64,000 nucleotides of DNA from Rhodobacteraceae bacterium EhC02 (GCA_001650895.1 LXYH01000004.1:96819-160818), one strand, 5' to 3'. Positions 29,057 through 39,163 are shown, counted from the stretch's first letter. Numbers and translations: made by a program. The notes: generated by a model not told the origin, from the sequence alone.

Positions 29057-29077
29057 GGCCGCGCTGACAGCGCGGCC
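29057..29077. terminator. GC hairpin between two convergent genes
   Basis: GGCCGCGCT-GAC-AGCGCGGCC forms a perfect 9-bp stem with a three-base loop, six bases after the plus-strand stop and nine bases from the convergent minus-strand gene. It has no T-run on either side, so it could act weakly in both directions. Confidence 0.5.
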
Positions 29078-29085
29078 TGCCTCGC

Positions 29086-29571
29086 TCAGACCTGGCTGTC
29101 GGCGCCTTCGGTCAGAACCGCCTGCATCACGTCGGCCATGTACTTGGCCTGAACCGCTGGCGCGACCCCGCCCACGCCGATCCGCCGACCGACCCGCCAC
29201 CACAGCCCCGGATTCCAGTGCAGCGGCTGCGGCGCATGGGTGATGATGACAAAGCCGTTCGAGGGCTTGAAGGCAAAGACCCCCCGGTTGACCGATGCGA
29301 TCTGATCCATGCGGACCAGCATCTGCCCCCCCTTTTCGCGCAGGCCGTCGCGCGTCAGTTCCAGAACCGTGACCTCGGCGCGGCGCATGCGTTCGGCCAG
29401 CAGCAGCACGACGACGCCAAGGCCCAGCATGATCACCTGCCAGCCCAGCGCCTGGGGCGGTTGCGCCAGGGCGAAATACACCAGCACCCCGCCCAGCACG
29501 ACAAGAACGGTGATCGCCATGACACGCCTTGCGCCAGTGGCCGATACGGTCGCCAAAACCTCGTGCTGCAT
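29086..29571 (-). CDS. Membrane protein with two N-terminal helices, function unknown
   Basis: The 161-residue product has two adjacent membrane helices (about residues 17-35 and 45-58, MAITVLVVLGGVLVYFALA and GWQVIMLGLGVVVLLLAE) and a soluble C-terminal domain of about 100 residues with VTVLELTRDGLREKGGQ and FAFKPSNGFVIITH. The layout, two helices then a beta-rich domain, recalls small PH-like membrane proteins, but I cannot assign it. It is convergent with the tad-like genes. The start was chosen at the first ATG that gives a short leader. Confidence 0.75.
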   Translation of the reverse strand: MQHEVLATVSATGARRVMAITVLVVLGGVLVYFALAQPPQALGWQVIMLGLGVVVLLLAERMRRAEVTVLELTRDGLREKGGQMLVRMDQIASVNRGVFAFKPSNGFVIITHAPQPLHWNPGLWWRVGRRIGVGGVAPAVQAKYMADVMQAVLTEGADSQV

Positions 29572-29739
29572 CTGATCCCGATCCTCTGTGTACCTGCCCG
29601 GCCCAGCGCCATGCAGAGCCTGCCGTTCGCGCGTAACTAGCCCGCCTGCCCTTGCGATGCGAGAGGGATTTGTCGCAATCGCCCAGCAGGCCCGCATGGC
29701 GGCGATGGCGCGCGATGTCAGGATCGCGCCGCGCCCCGC

Positions 29740-30327
29740 TCAGCCGGCGACGGCCTTGCGCACCATGTCCCAATAGATGGTTTCCACCTGCGCCACGTTC
29801 AGGCGTCCACCGGTCCGGTACCACGTGGTCACCCCCGTCAGCATGGCGATCACCGCAAGTGTCGTGATCTTTGTATCCGCCACGGCAAAGACCCCCGCTG
29901 CCACGCCGGCGCGCAGGATCCCCTCCAGCTCATCCTCATAGGCGCGGCGCAACCCTTCGATCGTGGCGAAATTATCGGGCGTCAGGTTGCGCAACTCCAT
30001 GTACGAGACAAAGACGGCATCGGGCCGTTCCAGGTGAAACCGGATATGAAACCGGGTGAACCCTTCCAGACTGGCCACGGGATCGCCCGGCGCGGGGGCC
30101 GTGGCGCGGGCCGCGAGCAATTCGTCCATATGCCCGCGCATCAGATCGAACAGCAGGCTCTGCTTGTCCGGCGTGTAATTGTACAGAGCACCTGCCTGAA
30201 CGCCCACCTCGGCCGCGATCTGACGCATGGATACGGCCGCATAGCCGTGGCGCGCGAACAGTCGCAGCGCCGCCTGTGCGACCCTGGGCCCGGTGATATC
30301 CGAATGAGATCCTGCAGTGCGTGCCAT
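29740..30327 (-). CDS. TetR-family transcriptional regulator
   Basis: The 195-residue protein has a TetR DNA-binding domain at residues 14-60 (VAQAALRLFARHGYAAVSMRQIAAEVGVQAGALYNYTPDK is the region; key helix QIAAEVGVQAGALYNY). The C-terminal ligand domain resembles that of regulators of fatty-acid or branched-chain acid degradation, but this is only an impression. It is divergent from a lipoprotein gene, with about 140 bp between them. No target operon is evident nearby. Confidence 0.9.
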   Translation of the reverse strand: MARTAGSHSDITGPRVAQAALRLFARHGYAAVSMRQIAAEVGVQAGALYNYTPDKQSLLFDLMRGHMDELLAARATAPAPGDPVASLEGFTRFHIRFHLERPDAVFVSYMELRNLTPDNFATIEGLRRAYEDELEGILRAGVAAGVFAVADTKITTLAVIAMLTGVTTWYRTGGRLNVAQVETIYWDMVRKAVAG

Positions 30328-30466
30328 GGTGTCGTCTTATCTGAACATGCGTTCATATCAAAGCGGCATTCCTGCAGCCCAGCCGACAAGGACGACCCCG
30401 CCGCCTGCATGCTTGCAACGCAGGCAAGGCTGTTGCATGACGGGGCCAACATCGAAAGTGCGCCTC

Positions 30467-30844
30467 ATGTCCGCATCCGCCCATCCGCACCCATCGCGAC
30501 GCAGCCTGCCCCGGCGGTTCCACCTGCTTCTTTGCGCGGGTCTTGCGGGGCTTGGCGCCTGCACCACGTTTCCGGATCTCGATGCCCGCATGACCGAGGC
30601 CGATGCGCGCGGCGACTTTCCCAGGCTGCAACCCGCCGAAGACGTGCTGCGGACAGCGACCAACAACGCGATCCAGCCGGACACGCCCGAAACCCTGGAA
30701 GACCGCATGGCGGCCCTGAACAGCCGCGCAGAGGCCCTGCGGCGCGCGGGCTTTGATGCCGATGCGCGCAAACGGCTTGAGACCGAGATAGACACATCCG
30801 CCGGGACCGAAACGCCGACCGACATCCCCAAGGCGCAACCCTGA
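30467..30844 (+). CDS. Small lipoprotein of unknown function
   Basis: The 125-residue product has a lipoprotein signal with the lipobox LAGLGAC (cysteine at residue 32) after a basic leader RRSLPRRFHLLLC. The mature part is charged and helical (LEDRMAALNSRAEALRRAGFDADARKRLE), which suggests a short coiled coil. No family is recognised. The start is uncertain: an in-frame ATG ten codons upstream (30437) also exists and neither has a strong binding site. It is divergent from the TetR gene. Confidence 0.7.
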   Translation: MSASAHPHPSRRSLPRRFHLLLCAGLAGLGACTTFPDLDARMTEADARGDFPRLQPAEDVLRTATNNAIQPDTPETLEDRMAALNSRAEALRRAGFDADARKRLETEIDTSAGTETPTDIPKAQP

Positions 30845-30977
30845 TCGCAACAGGCGCAGGCCGCCCGGTGTGGCCGCGCGGCGCAAAAGCCGCCGCACGG
30901 CGTTGCAAGGATGATCCGAACCCGATACATCGCGGCTGATCACGGATTTAATCGCATAGCGTTTCACGGAGGCCCCG

Positions 30978-32264
30978 ATGACCCAACCCCTGCGCCTTGG
31001 CATTGCCGGATTGGGCACTGTCGGCATCGGTGTCGTCAAGATCGTCAAACAGCAGGCTGCCCTTCTGGCCGCCCGTACCGGGCGCGAGATCACGATCTCG
31101 GCCATTTCGGCGCGCACCCGCGACAAGGATCGCGGCGTATCGCTGTCGCGCTTCGCCTGGGAAGACGATCCCGTGGCGCTGGCGACCCGCGATGACGTGG
31201 ACGTCTTCGTGGAACTGATGGGTGGCTCGGACGGACCGGCCAAGGCCGCCACCGAGGCGGCACTTGCCGCAGGCAAGGACGTGGTGACCGCCAACAAGGC
31301 GATGCTGGCGATCCATGGCCATGCCCTGGCCGAAACCGCCGAGGCGGCAGGCCGCGTCATCCGCTACGAGGCCGCTGTCGCCGGTGGCATTCCGGTCATC
31401 AAGGCGTTGACCGAAGGGCTGGCCGCGAATCGCATCACCCGCGTGATGGGGGTGATGAACGGCACCTGCAATTACATCCTGACCCGGATGGAAGCGACCG
31501 GACAGGGCTACAACGTTCTGTTCGAAGAGGCGCACAAGCTGGGCTATCTGGAGGCCGATCCCAATCTGGACGTGGGCGGGATCGATGCCGGTCACAAGCT
31601 GGCGCTGCTGTCCTCGATCGCGTTCGGCACCCGCGTGGATTTCGACGGGATCGAACTGGAGGGGATCCAGCGCGTCAGCCTTGACGATATCCGCCACGCG
31701 GCCGACATGGGCTACAAGATCAAGCTGCTGGGCGTGGCGCAGATGACCGGACGCGGCCTGGAACAGCGCATGTCGCCCTGCCTTGTGCCCGCGGGCAGTC
31801 CGCTGGGCCAGCTGGACGGCGGCACCAACATGGTGGTGATCGAAGGCGATTCCGTGGGCCAGATCGTGCTGCGCGGACCGGGCGCGGGCGAAGGCCCCAC
31901 CGCCAGCGCGGTGATGGCCGATGTCTGCGACATCGCGCGCGGCTTCCGCCTGCCGGTCTTCGGCCAGCCCGCCAGCACCCTGACCACCGCGCAGCGCGCC
32001 CAGTCGGTGCTGCCGGCGCCCTATTACCTGCGGATGATCCTGCGCGACAAACCCGGCGCGCTGGCCAAGGTGGCGGCCATCCTGGGCAATGCGGGCGTGT
32101 CGATCCACCGGATGCGCCAGTATGACCATGTCGACGACAAGGCCCCCGTGCTGATCGTGACGCACAAGACCACCCGCGCGGCGCTGGACGAGGCACTGAG
32201 CGCGATCTCGGCGACCGATGTGGTGACCGATGCGCCCGTGGCCCTCAGGATCGAGACGGTGTGA
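30978..32264 (+). CDS. hom: Homoserine dehydrogenase
   Basis: The 428-residue enzyme has an N-terminal Rossmann fold (LGIAGLGTVGIGVVKIV), the catalytic segment GVMNGTCNYILTRME and EADPNLDVGGIDAGHK, and a C-terminal ACT domain from about residue 350 (YYLRMILRDKPGALAKVAAIL). It reduces aspartate semialdehyde to homoserine, the branch to threonine and methionine. The ACT domain fits feedback control by threonine. CACGGAGG precedes the ATG. The recJ gene follows after 100 bp. Confidence 0.96.
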   Translation: MTQPLRLGIAGLGTVGIGVVKIVKQQAALLAARTGREITISAISARTRDKDRGVSLSRFAWEDDPVALATRDDVDVFVELMGGSDGPAKAATEAALAAGKDVVTANKAMLAIHGHALAETAEAAGRVIRYEAAVAGGIPVIKALTEGLAANRITRVMGVMNGTCNYILTRMEATGQGYNVLFEEAHKLGYLEADPNLDVGGIDAGHKLALLSSIAFGTRVDFDGIELEGIQRVSLDDIRHAADMGYKIKLLGVAQMTGRGLEQRMSPCLVPAGSPLGQLDGGTNMVVIEGDSVGQIVLRGPGAGEGPTASAVMADVCDIARGFRLPVFGQPASTLTTAQRAQSVLPAPYYLRMILRDKPGALAKVAAILGNAGVSIHRMRQYDHVDDKAPVLIVTHKTTRAALDEALSAISATDVVTDAPVALRIETV

Positions 32265-32282
32265 GGGATGAGACCCCGATAG

Positions 32283-32303
32283 CGGGGGGCTGTCCGCCCC
32301 CCG
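32283..32303 (+). terminator. GC hairpin after hom
   Basis: A 7-bp G/C stem with a seven-base loop lies 18 bp after the hom stop codon. There is no T-run, and recJ follows on the same strand, so it is at most a partial terminator. Confidence 0.35.
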
Positions 32304-32330
32304 GTGCGCCTCTGGCGCCCTCCCCCCGAG

Positions 32331-32350
32331 GATATTTCGGGCAAGAAGAA
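32331..32350 (+). repeat. Copy C of the intergenic repeat (GATATTT-N3-GCAAGAAGAA)
   Basis: GATATTTCGGGCAAGAAGAA lies between hom and recJ, 14 bp before the recJ start codon. It matches the two other copies except at the three variable bases. Confidence 0.6.
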
Positions 32351-32364
32351 ACGGGAGCGCGAGC

Positions 32365-34110
<1,746 letters not shown>

Positions 34111-34242
34111 CCACTTGCCCGGTCGCGCGACACAGCCGGATGCAGCCATATCCGGGGCTGCGAAAAGAATCTCGGCCAGAGCGTAAAATTCCGCTTGCGC
34201 CCGCCATTTGCATTGCCTAAAAGCCGCTTCACGCCAAGGTTT

Positions 34243-34317
34243 GGCCCGTTCGTCTATCGGTTAGGACGCCAGGTTTTCAACCTGGAAAGAGGGGTTCGAT
34301 TCCCCTACGGGCTGCCA
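34243..34317 (+). tRNA. tRNA-Glu (anticodon UUC)
   Basis: The 75-base gene folds as a complete cloverleaf. The acceptor arms are GGCCCGT and ACGGGCT (first pair G-U), the anticodon stem CCAGG/CCTGG carries the loop TTTTCAA with anticodon TTC, and the T stem is AGGGG/CCCCT with loop TTCGATT. Discriminator G and an encoded CCA are present. No intrinsic terminator with a T-run follows. Confidence 0.97.
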
Positions 34318-34509
34318 CTTCTTCCGAAAATCCAGAGCCATGCAGCCCGTTTTGCGCGGATGTAAGACAGCTATTGACGCATGCGCGGAGCGGCAGGCCC
34401 TGCTGTTGGGACGGCTGACATCCGGCCATGCGCCGAACCGGCAAGGCAGGACCAGCGCCGCGCCACCGGGCCTGCAGCCTTGTCGGATGCGCAAGCGGCA
34501 CGGCCGGGA

Positions 34510-35403
34510 TCACGCGTTCCAGATGACGGTTCCGAGGTTCCTGGTGTCATAGCCGCCATATGCTGCGGCACGGCTGGCGAAGGGTTTTCCCGCGCAGAAG
34601 TCCATCAGCTTCTGCATCGGTTCGTCGAACCAGGCCTTGCGGTCCACGACCAGCGCGAATTGCTCTTCGACGATGGGGCAGAATTCAAGGCCGTAGCTGC
34701 GCGCCACCGATTCCAACCCGAACGTGACATCGGCATCCCCCCGGCGAACCGCTTCGACCGCGTCGTCTTCGGTGCGCGCCACCTCGGCGAAGGACAGGTC
34801 CGACAGGTCCAGACCTTCCCTTGCGGCCAGTTCCCGAAACAACCTGTCCGTGCCGGATTCCGCCTGACGAGGCACCATGCGCCTGCCCGCCAGATCCGAC
34901 AGCCTGGTCGGCTTGACCGCCCCCGGCAGAAACACGAGCCCGCGGCGCCGGGTCGCGAAGGAAATGAGGACGGCGTTCTGATGCCCGACCGCATCGGATA
35001 CCGCGGGCACATTCCACTGTTCTGATTTGGCGTCGTGAATATGCAAGCCAGCTGCCACGCCCTCGCCAGCGGCAAAGCGGCCCAACCCGTCAAGCGAGCC
35101 GTCGAAGAACGTGGCCAGCCCGCAGCGTGACTGACGGATGGCCCAGTCCAGCAGCGGGTCATGGCTGCCCAGCACGATCGGAGGACGCTCTACCGCCCCC
35201 GGCGCGGACAGGCCGCCTGACTTGGCCTGTTCGATCCACTGCCTGATTTCCGTTGCGGGGAACAGAAGCTTTCCGGTCGCCTTCGAGCATGGCACCGCGC
35301 CGGATGCGGCAAGATCATAGACCTTGCGTTCCTTGAGACGCAGCAGCGCCGCCAGTTCCTTGACCGTCAGATATTCGTGATCGGGAAGGGAGAGGTCTGT
35401 CAT
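34510..35403 (-). CDS. One-component regulator: helix-turn-helix plus periplasmic-binding-like domain
   Basis: The 297-residue product begins with an excisionase/MerR-type helix-turn-helix (EYLTVKELAALLRLKERKVYDLAASG, with the key helix VKELAALLRLKERKVYDL, residues 12-30) and continues with a substrate-binding-protein-like domain from about residue 70 (LGSHDPLLDWAIRQ, TFFDGSLDGLGRFAAGE, TEDDAVEAVRRGDADVTFGL). It has no signal peptide, so it senses a ligand in the cytoplasm. It is the last gene after the tungstate importer and probably regulates it in response to tungstate or molybdate. A hairpin sits between it and tupA. Confidence 0.82.
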   Translation of the reverse strand: MTDLSLPDHEYLTVKELAALLRLKERKVYDLAASGAVPCSKATGKLLFPATEIRQWIEQAKSGGLSAPGAVERPPIVLGSHDPLLDWAIRQSRCGLATFFDGSLDGLGRFAAGEGVAAGLHIHDAKSEQWNVPAVSDAVGHQNAVLISFATRRRGLVFLPGAVKPTRLSDLAGRRMVPRQAESGTDRLFRELAAREGLDLSDLSFAEVARTEDDAVEAVRRGDADVTFGLESVARSYGLEFCPIVEEQFALVVDRKAWFDEPMQKLMDFCAGKPFASRAAAYGGYDTRNLGTVIWNA

Positions 35404-35422
35404 CGGGCACCGGTCCAAGTGT

Positions 35423-35447
35423 CGGGGCGGCGGCCAAGGCCGCCCCG
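35423..35447 (-). terminator. Hairpin between tupA and the regulator gene
   Basis: A 9-bp GC-rich stem (CGGGGCGGC with GCCGCCCCG) with a seven-base loop occupies most of the 53-bp gap after tupA. It has no T-run. It may lower read-through into the regulator gene or protect the upstream mRNA. Confidence 0.5.
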
Positions 35448-35456
35448 GCAAGCTTA

Positions 35457-36275
35457 TCAATTCCGCGGTGCGTTTGGAAAGAACAACTGCTGATCGGCGA
35501 TCTTGAAACCCGCGATGACCGCCTGGCCTTCGTCCGACACAAGCCAGTCGGCGAAGGTCTGCGCGGCATCTGCCTTGACCGAGGGGCATTTGGCCGGGTT
35601 GACCGGGATCACGCCATACTGGTTGAACAGGTCCTCGTCGCCCTGAACCTGGATCACGTAATCCTGCTTGTTTTCGAAGCTGATCCAGGTTGCGCGATCC
35701 GTCAGCACATAGGCGCCCATGCCGATGCCGGTGTTCAGCGTGGCCCCCATGCCCGAGCCCGTCTCGCGGTACCATGTGCCGCTGGCGCCAAGGGGATCGA
35801 CGCCGGTATCGGCCCAAAGCGCCATTTCCTTTTTATGCGTGCCGCTGTCATCACCGCGCGAGGCAAACATGGCCCCCTTCTCGGCGATCTGCACAAGGGC
35901 GCCTTGCACATCCTGCATGCCACCAACGCCGGCCGGATCGGTCGCGGGTCCGACGATCACGAAATCATTGTACATGAGATCCGTGCGTATTGTGCCGAAA
36001 CCCGCTGCGACGAATTTTTCCTCCGAGGCCTTGGCATGCACCAGAAGAACATCGCCATCGCAGTTCTCGGCGTTCTTGATGGCCTGGCCGGTACCGACGG
36101 CCACCACATTGACCTGAATGCCGGTTTCCTTCTGAAAGATCGGCAGCATGTAGTCGAAAAGACCAGAGTTCGCCGTCGACGTGGTCGATTGCACGATGAT
36201 CGACTGGTCCTGCGCCCAGGCGGCCCCGCCCAGAAGTACTGCGACCGCAGATGCCATGATGGATGTTTTCAGCAC
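35457..36275 (-). CDS. tupA: Tungstate-binding periplasmic protein TupA
   Basis: The 272-residue product has a signal peptide (TSIMASAVAVLLGGAAWAQ) and the oxyanion-binding signature QSTTSTANSGLFDYMLP, followed by VVAVGTGQAI and FASRGDDSGTHKKE, which are typical of TupA/WtpA-type proteins. It should deliver tungstate (or molybdate) to the permease. I chose the GTG at 36275, nine bases after GGGAG; a TTG seven codons earlier is also in frame. It follows the ATPase gene. Tungstate rather than molybdate is inferred from the motif set only. Confidence 0.88.
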   Translation of the reverse strand: MLKTSIMASAVAVLLGGAAWAQDQSIIVQSTTSTANSGLFDYMLPIFQKETGIQVNVVAVGTGQAIKNAENCDGDVLLVHAKASEEKFVAAGFGTIRTDLMYNDFVIVGPATDPAGVGGMQDVQGALVQIAEKGAMFASRGDDSGTHKKEMALWADTGVDPLGASGTWYRETGSGMGATLNTGIGMGAYVLTDRATWISFENKQDYVIQVQGDEDLFNQYGVIPVNPAKCPSVKADAAQTFADWLVSDEGQAVIAGFKIADQQLFFPNAPRN

Positions 36276-36307
36276 GTTGAAGTTCTCCCTGTTCAAGTGT
36301 TGTGGTG

Positions 36308-37063
36308 TCAGACGACGATTGTCCCGCTGAGGTAATTCCGCGCGGCATCGCTGTGCGGTTCGGGAAAAAAGCTTGCGGCCGCGGTGTGTTCGGCGACCCG
36401 GCCGCGATGCAGGAACACGACATCATCGGCCATGCGCCGTGCCTGACCGATGTCATGTGTGACGAAGATGATGCGAACGCCGCGGCCACGCGCCTCGCTG
36501 ACGATGCGCTCGATGGCCAGCACGGATGCCGGATCAAGGCTGGCGGTCGGCTCGTCCAGGAACAGCACCTCGGGGTCGGTGGCCAGGGCACGGGCCAGCG
36601 CCAGGCGCTGCGCCTCGCCACCCGACAGCAGACGCGCGGGCTGATCGGCCTTGTGGGACAGGCCGACATGATCCAGCAAGGCCTCCCGCCGCGCCATGTC
36701 CTTGCCGCGTGCCTTCAGCGCGAAGTCGATATTCGCAGCCACCGAACGGCGCAGCAGCACCGGCTTCTGAAAGACCAGCGCCTGTCGCGCGGTCACGGCA
36801 GAGGGCGCGTGGTCGCCCCAGCGGATCTGCCCCGAGGTCGGCGGCATCAGGCCATGCAGCAGTTTCAGCAACAGGCTTTTTCCGGCACCGTTGGCCCCCA
36901 TGATCATGGTGCAGCCGCTGGCCCCCAGATCAAGGTTCACCCCGTCCAGCACCGTGGCCCGGTCAACGCGCAACACCAGATCGCGCACCGTCAGCGGCAG
37001 CAACGCCGCGGCGCGCCCTTCCAGGGCAAGGTTCATCGATGTCATGGCGGGCGCGTCAGACAT
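36308..37063 (-). CDS. tupC: Tungstate ABC transporter ATP-binding protein
   Basis: The 251-residue ATPase has Walker A GANGAGKSLLLKLL, the signature LSGGEAQRLALARAL and Walker B VLFLDEPTASLD. It energises the permease encoded by the gene upstream, which it overlaps by eight bases. Its position between a Tup-type permease and a TupA-type binding protein gives the specificity; the ATPase alone would not. Confidence 0.9.
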   Translation of the reverse strand: MSDAPAMTSMNLALEGRAAALLPLTVRDLVLRVDRATVLDGVNLDLGASGCTMIMGANGAGKSLLLKLLHGLMPPTSGQIRWGDHAPSAVTARQALVFQKPVLLRRSVAANIDFALKARGKDMARREALLDHVGLSHKADQPARLLSGGEAQRLALARALATDPEVLFLDEPTASLDPASVLAIERIVSEARGRGVRIIFVTHDIGQARRMADDVVFLHRGRVAEHTAAASFFPEPHSDAARNYLSGTIVV

Positions 37064-37763
37064 AGGCCTGCCTCGCGGCGGTCATGCGCACGGCCTGCAC
37101 GGCCGCATTCACGCCAAGGGCAATGACCAGAAGGATGATGCCAAGCGCCAAGGCCAGGGCCAGATCGCCCCTGGACGTCTCCAGCGCGATGGCCGTGGTC
37201 ATCACCCGCGTCAGATGGTCGATGTTTCCGCCCACGATGATCACCGCGCCCACCTCGGCCACGGCACGGCCGAACCCCGCAAGCCCGACCGTCAGCAGCG
37301 AATAGCGCGCATCCCACAGCAGCGCCTGAACCGTCTGCCACCGGGTCAGGCAAAGCGAGCGGAACTGCTCGGCATATTCGGCGTGCAGATCCTCGAGCAC
37401 CTGACGCGACAGCGCGGCGATGATGGGCGTGATCAGGATCGCCTGGGCGATGATCATCGCCGTCGGGGTGTAAAGCAGCCCCAGAAAACCCAAGGGACCC
37501 GAACGGGACAGATGCAGATAGACCAGCAGCCCGACCACGACCGGCGGCAGCCCCATCAGCGCATTCATCAGGATCAGCACGGCGTTCCGGCCCCGAAACC
37601 GGCCGATGGCCACAAGGGCGCCGATCAGCAGGCCGACAAGGCAGGCTATGGCCGTCGCGGTCAGACTCACGCGCAGCGACAGCAGCACGATCTGCAGCAG
37701 GTCCGCGTCGCCTGACAGCACCAGCCCGACGGCAAGCCCCAATGCCTCACCCATGCTTTGCAT
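37056..37763 (-). CDS. tupB: Tungstate ABC transporter permease
   Basis: The 235-residue protein has five or six membrane helices. It carries the permease loop AEYAEQFRSLCLTRWQTVQALLWDA region (key part EQFRSLCLTRWQTV) and GLAGFGRAVAEVGAVIIVGG, typical of TupB/ModB-like permeases. It is the first gene of the operon tupB-tupC-tupA-regulator. The ATG at 37763 is part of an AAATTATGC repeat, so an operator may overlap the translation start. It is divergent from tsaA. Confidence 0.9.
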   Translation of the reverse strand: MQSMGEALGLAVGLVLSGDADLLQIVLLSLRVSLTATAIACLVGLLIGALVAIGRFRGRNAVLILMNALMGLPPVVVGLLVYLHLSRSGPLGFLGLLYTPTAMIIAQAILITPIIAALSRQVLEDLHAEYAEQFRSLCLTRWQTVQALLWDARYSLLTVGLAGFGRAVAEVGAVIIVGGNIDHLTRVMTTAIALETSRGDLALALALGIILLVIALGVNAAVQAVRMTAARQAYV

Positions 37764-37787
37764 AATTTCCCGAACTGCGCATAATTT
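37760..37787. promoter_or_regulatory. Two AAATTATGC motifs at the tupB start
   Basis: On the minus strand AAATTATGC occurs at 37779-37787 and again at 37760-37768, 19 bp apart; the second contains the tupB start codon. A third copy lies at 37908-37916, before the divergent tsaA gene. They are candidate operators for the linked regulator. Confidence 0.45.
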
Positions 37788-37907
37788 ACATCCTGAATGC
37801 AGGTATGCAGCTTGGTTGCGAAATTTCAAGGCCGGATCTGGCCCTTTTCCGCGCATTCAAAGAAGAAAATTGCCAAGCCAAGCCTGGCAGCCTAAGAAAC
37901 CTCAACT

Positions 37908-37916
37908 GCATAATTT
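37908..37916. promoter_or_regulatory. Third AAATTATGC motif, before tsaA
   Basis: On the minus strand the sequence reads AAAATTATGCAGTTGAGG and shares an extended AAATTATGC...AGTT with the copy at 37779-37787. It ends 12 bp before the tsaA start codon. Confidence 0.4.
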
Positions 37917-37928
37917 TCGGAACACCCC

Positions 37929-38417
37929 ATGACCGACACGGAAGGTTTGCGCCCCAACGAACGCAAGGTCGCGCTGGAGCCCGCTGCGGACGCCACGCTG
38001 CGCTTCATCGGCACCATTGAGACGCCTTGGCGCGATCGCGCGGATTGCCCGCGCCAGGGGCGTCTGGACGGGCCGGAATGCCGGCTGGTGCTGGATCCGG
38101 TATGGCATGATGCACTGACGGGTCTGGAAGACTACGAGATGATCGAGGTGCTTTACTGGCTGGACCGAAGCCGCCGCGACCTGATCCGGCAAAGCCCCAA
38201 GCACGATGGCCGGACCTTCGGCACCTTTGCGCTGCGCTCACCCGTGCGGCCCAACCCGATCGGCACCTCCATGGTCAAGCTGCTGCGGATCGAGAACGGA
38301 ACCCTTCATGTGCGCGGCCTCGACTGCCTTGATGGCACACCGCTGATCGACATCAAGCCCGAGCGTTGCGCCTTCAGCCCGAAGGCCGCGGCGAAACCGG
38401 GCGACAGTCGCGACTGA
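37929..38417 (+). CDS. tsaA: TsaA/TrmO-family SAM-dependent tRNA methyltransferase
   Basis: The 162-residue protein belongs to the TsaA/YaeB (TrmO) family. The family motif RSPVRPNPIGTSMVKL is present at about residues 102-117, and IDIKPERCAF lies near the end. E. coli TrmO methylates the N6 atom of threonylcarbamoyl-adenosine at position 37 of certain tRNAs. It is divergent from the tungstate importer and shares an AAATTATGC motif with it. The family has paralogues near metal or cofactor genes, so a role other than tRNA modification cannot be excluded. Confidence 0.85.
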   Translation: MTDTEGLRPNERKVALEPAADATLRFIGTIETPWRDRADCPRQGRLDGPECRLVLDPVWHDALTGLEDYEMIEVLYWLDRSRRDLIRQSPKHDGRTFGTFALRSPVRPNPIGTSMVKLLRIENGTLHVRGLDCLDGTPLIDIKPERCAFSPKAAAKPGDSRD

Positions 38418-38447
38418 CAAGGCAGACGGGTCTTGGACCCTGCTGAC

Positions 38448-38477
38448 AAAAAACGCCCGCAGATAAGACTGCGGGCG
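38448..38477 (-). terminator. Rho-independent terminator of the Gly/His-rich gene
   Basis: On the minus strand a perfect 9-bp stem (CGCCCGCAG with CTGCGGGCG, six-base loop) is followed by six T. It lies 30 bp after the stop codon. The same stem could also end the convergent tsaA transcript, but the T-run faces only the minus strand. Confidence 0.92.
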
Positions 38478-38507
38478 CTTGTTGACCTGTCAGATCATGC
38501 CACTGGC

Positions 38508-38918
38508 TCAGGCACCGTTGCCGCCACCATGTCCTCCGCCGCCACCGTTGCCAGCACCGCCACCGTTGCCAGCACCGCCACCGTGGCCTCCGCCGCCACC
38601 GTTGCCAGCACCGCCGCCACCATGGCCTCCGCCGCCACCGTTGCCCGCACCGCCGCCGTGGCCCGCACCGCCGCCGTGGCCGGTTCCGTCAGCGGGTCCG
38701 ACTCCGCCAAAACCGCCGCCCACAGTGCCGCTGCCTTTCTGGGCCATTGTGCCCTGCATCTGGTCATGACCAGGCTTTCCGACACTCTTTTCCTGGTTCT
38801 CGTCGTGCTTCTTGCCCAGGATGGTGTCCTGCGTCGTCGCCCACGGGTTGTTATGTGCCGCGACAGCGGGCGATGCCACCACCGATACAAGTGCAAAGGC
38901 CAGTGCGATCTTTTTCAT
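38508..38918 (-). CDS. Secreted Gly/His/Asn-repeat protein
   Basis: The 136-residue product has a signal peptide (MKKIALAFALVSVVASPAVA) and a polar segment (residues 21-65). The C-terminal half, from about residue 66, consists of Gly, His, Asn and Ala only after a short linker. Units such as GGGGGHGGGAGN recur with small length changes. Histidines come at regular intervals, which would suit metal binding or a flexible surface coat. GAGGAAGGATC precedes the ATG and a strong terminator follows, so this is an independent gene. No named family is recognised. Confidence 0.82.
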   Translation of the reverse strand: MKKIALAFALVSVVASPAVAAHNNPWATTQDTILGKKHDENQEKSVGKPGHDQMQGTMAQKGSGTVGGGFGGVGPADGTGHGGGAGHGGGAGNGGGGGHGGGGAGNGGGGGHGGGAGNGGGAGNGGGGGHGGGNGA

Positions 38919-39163
38919 TTTGATCCTTCCTCGAGTTATCTGCGCGCTCAGGGAGATCAAATATATTCCAATTATGGCATGTTTTTGGCCGGATCGGAAC
39001 ATCCCGACACCTCCGGCGGATTACCCCGGGCCACGCGGAAGGATCGCCGCAAGAAGCAGGCCAGTCGCTGCCGGATTCGCCACCGCCCCGTCAGGCAGAA
39101 CGCCCGGCACGGCCCTGCCCCTCGAGGAGGGACAGAGCCCGCGGCGACCTTGGCATGACATGG

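Noticed and set aside
30930..30977. GATTTAA stretch before hom resembling part of a SAM-II riboswitch
   Set aside because: The pairing arms of the pseudoknot cannot be drawn, and the match is limited to a short AT-rich word.
38508..38700. Array-like DNA repeats that could suggest CRISPR
   Set aside because: The repeats are in frame, lack unique spacers of constant length and encode Gly/His/Asn units of a secreted protein.
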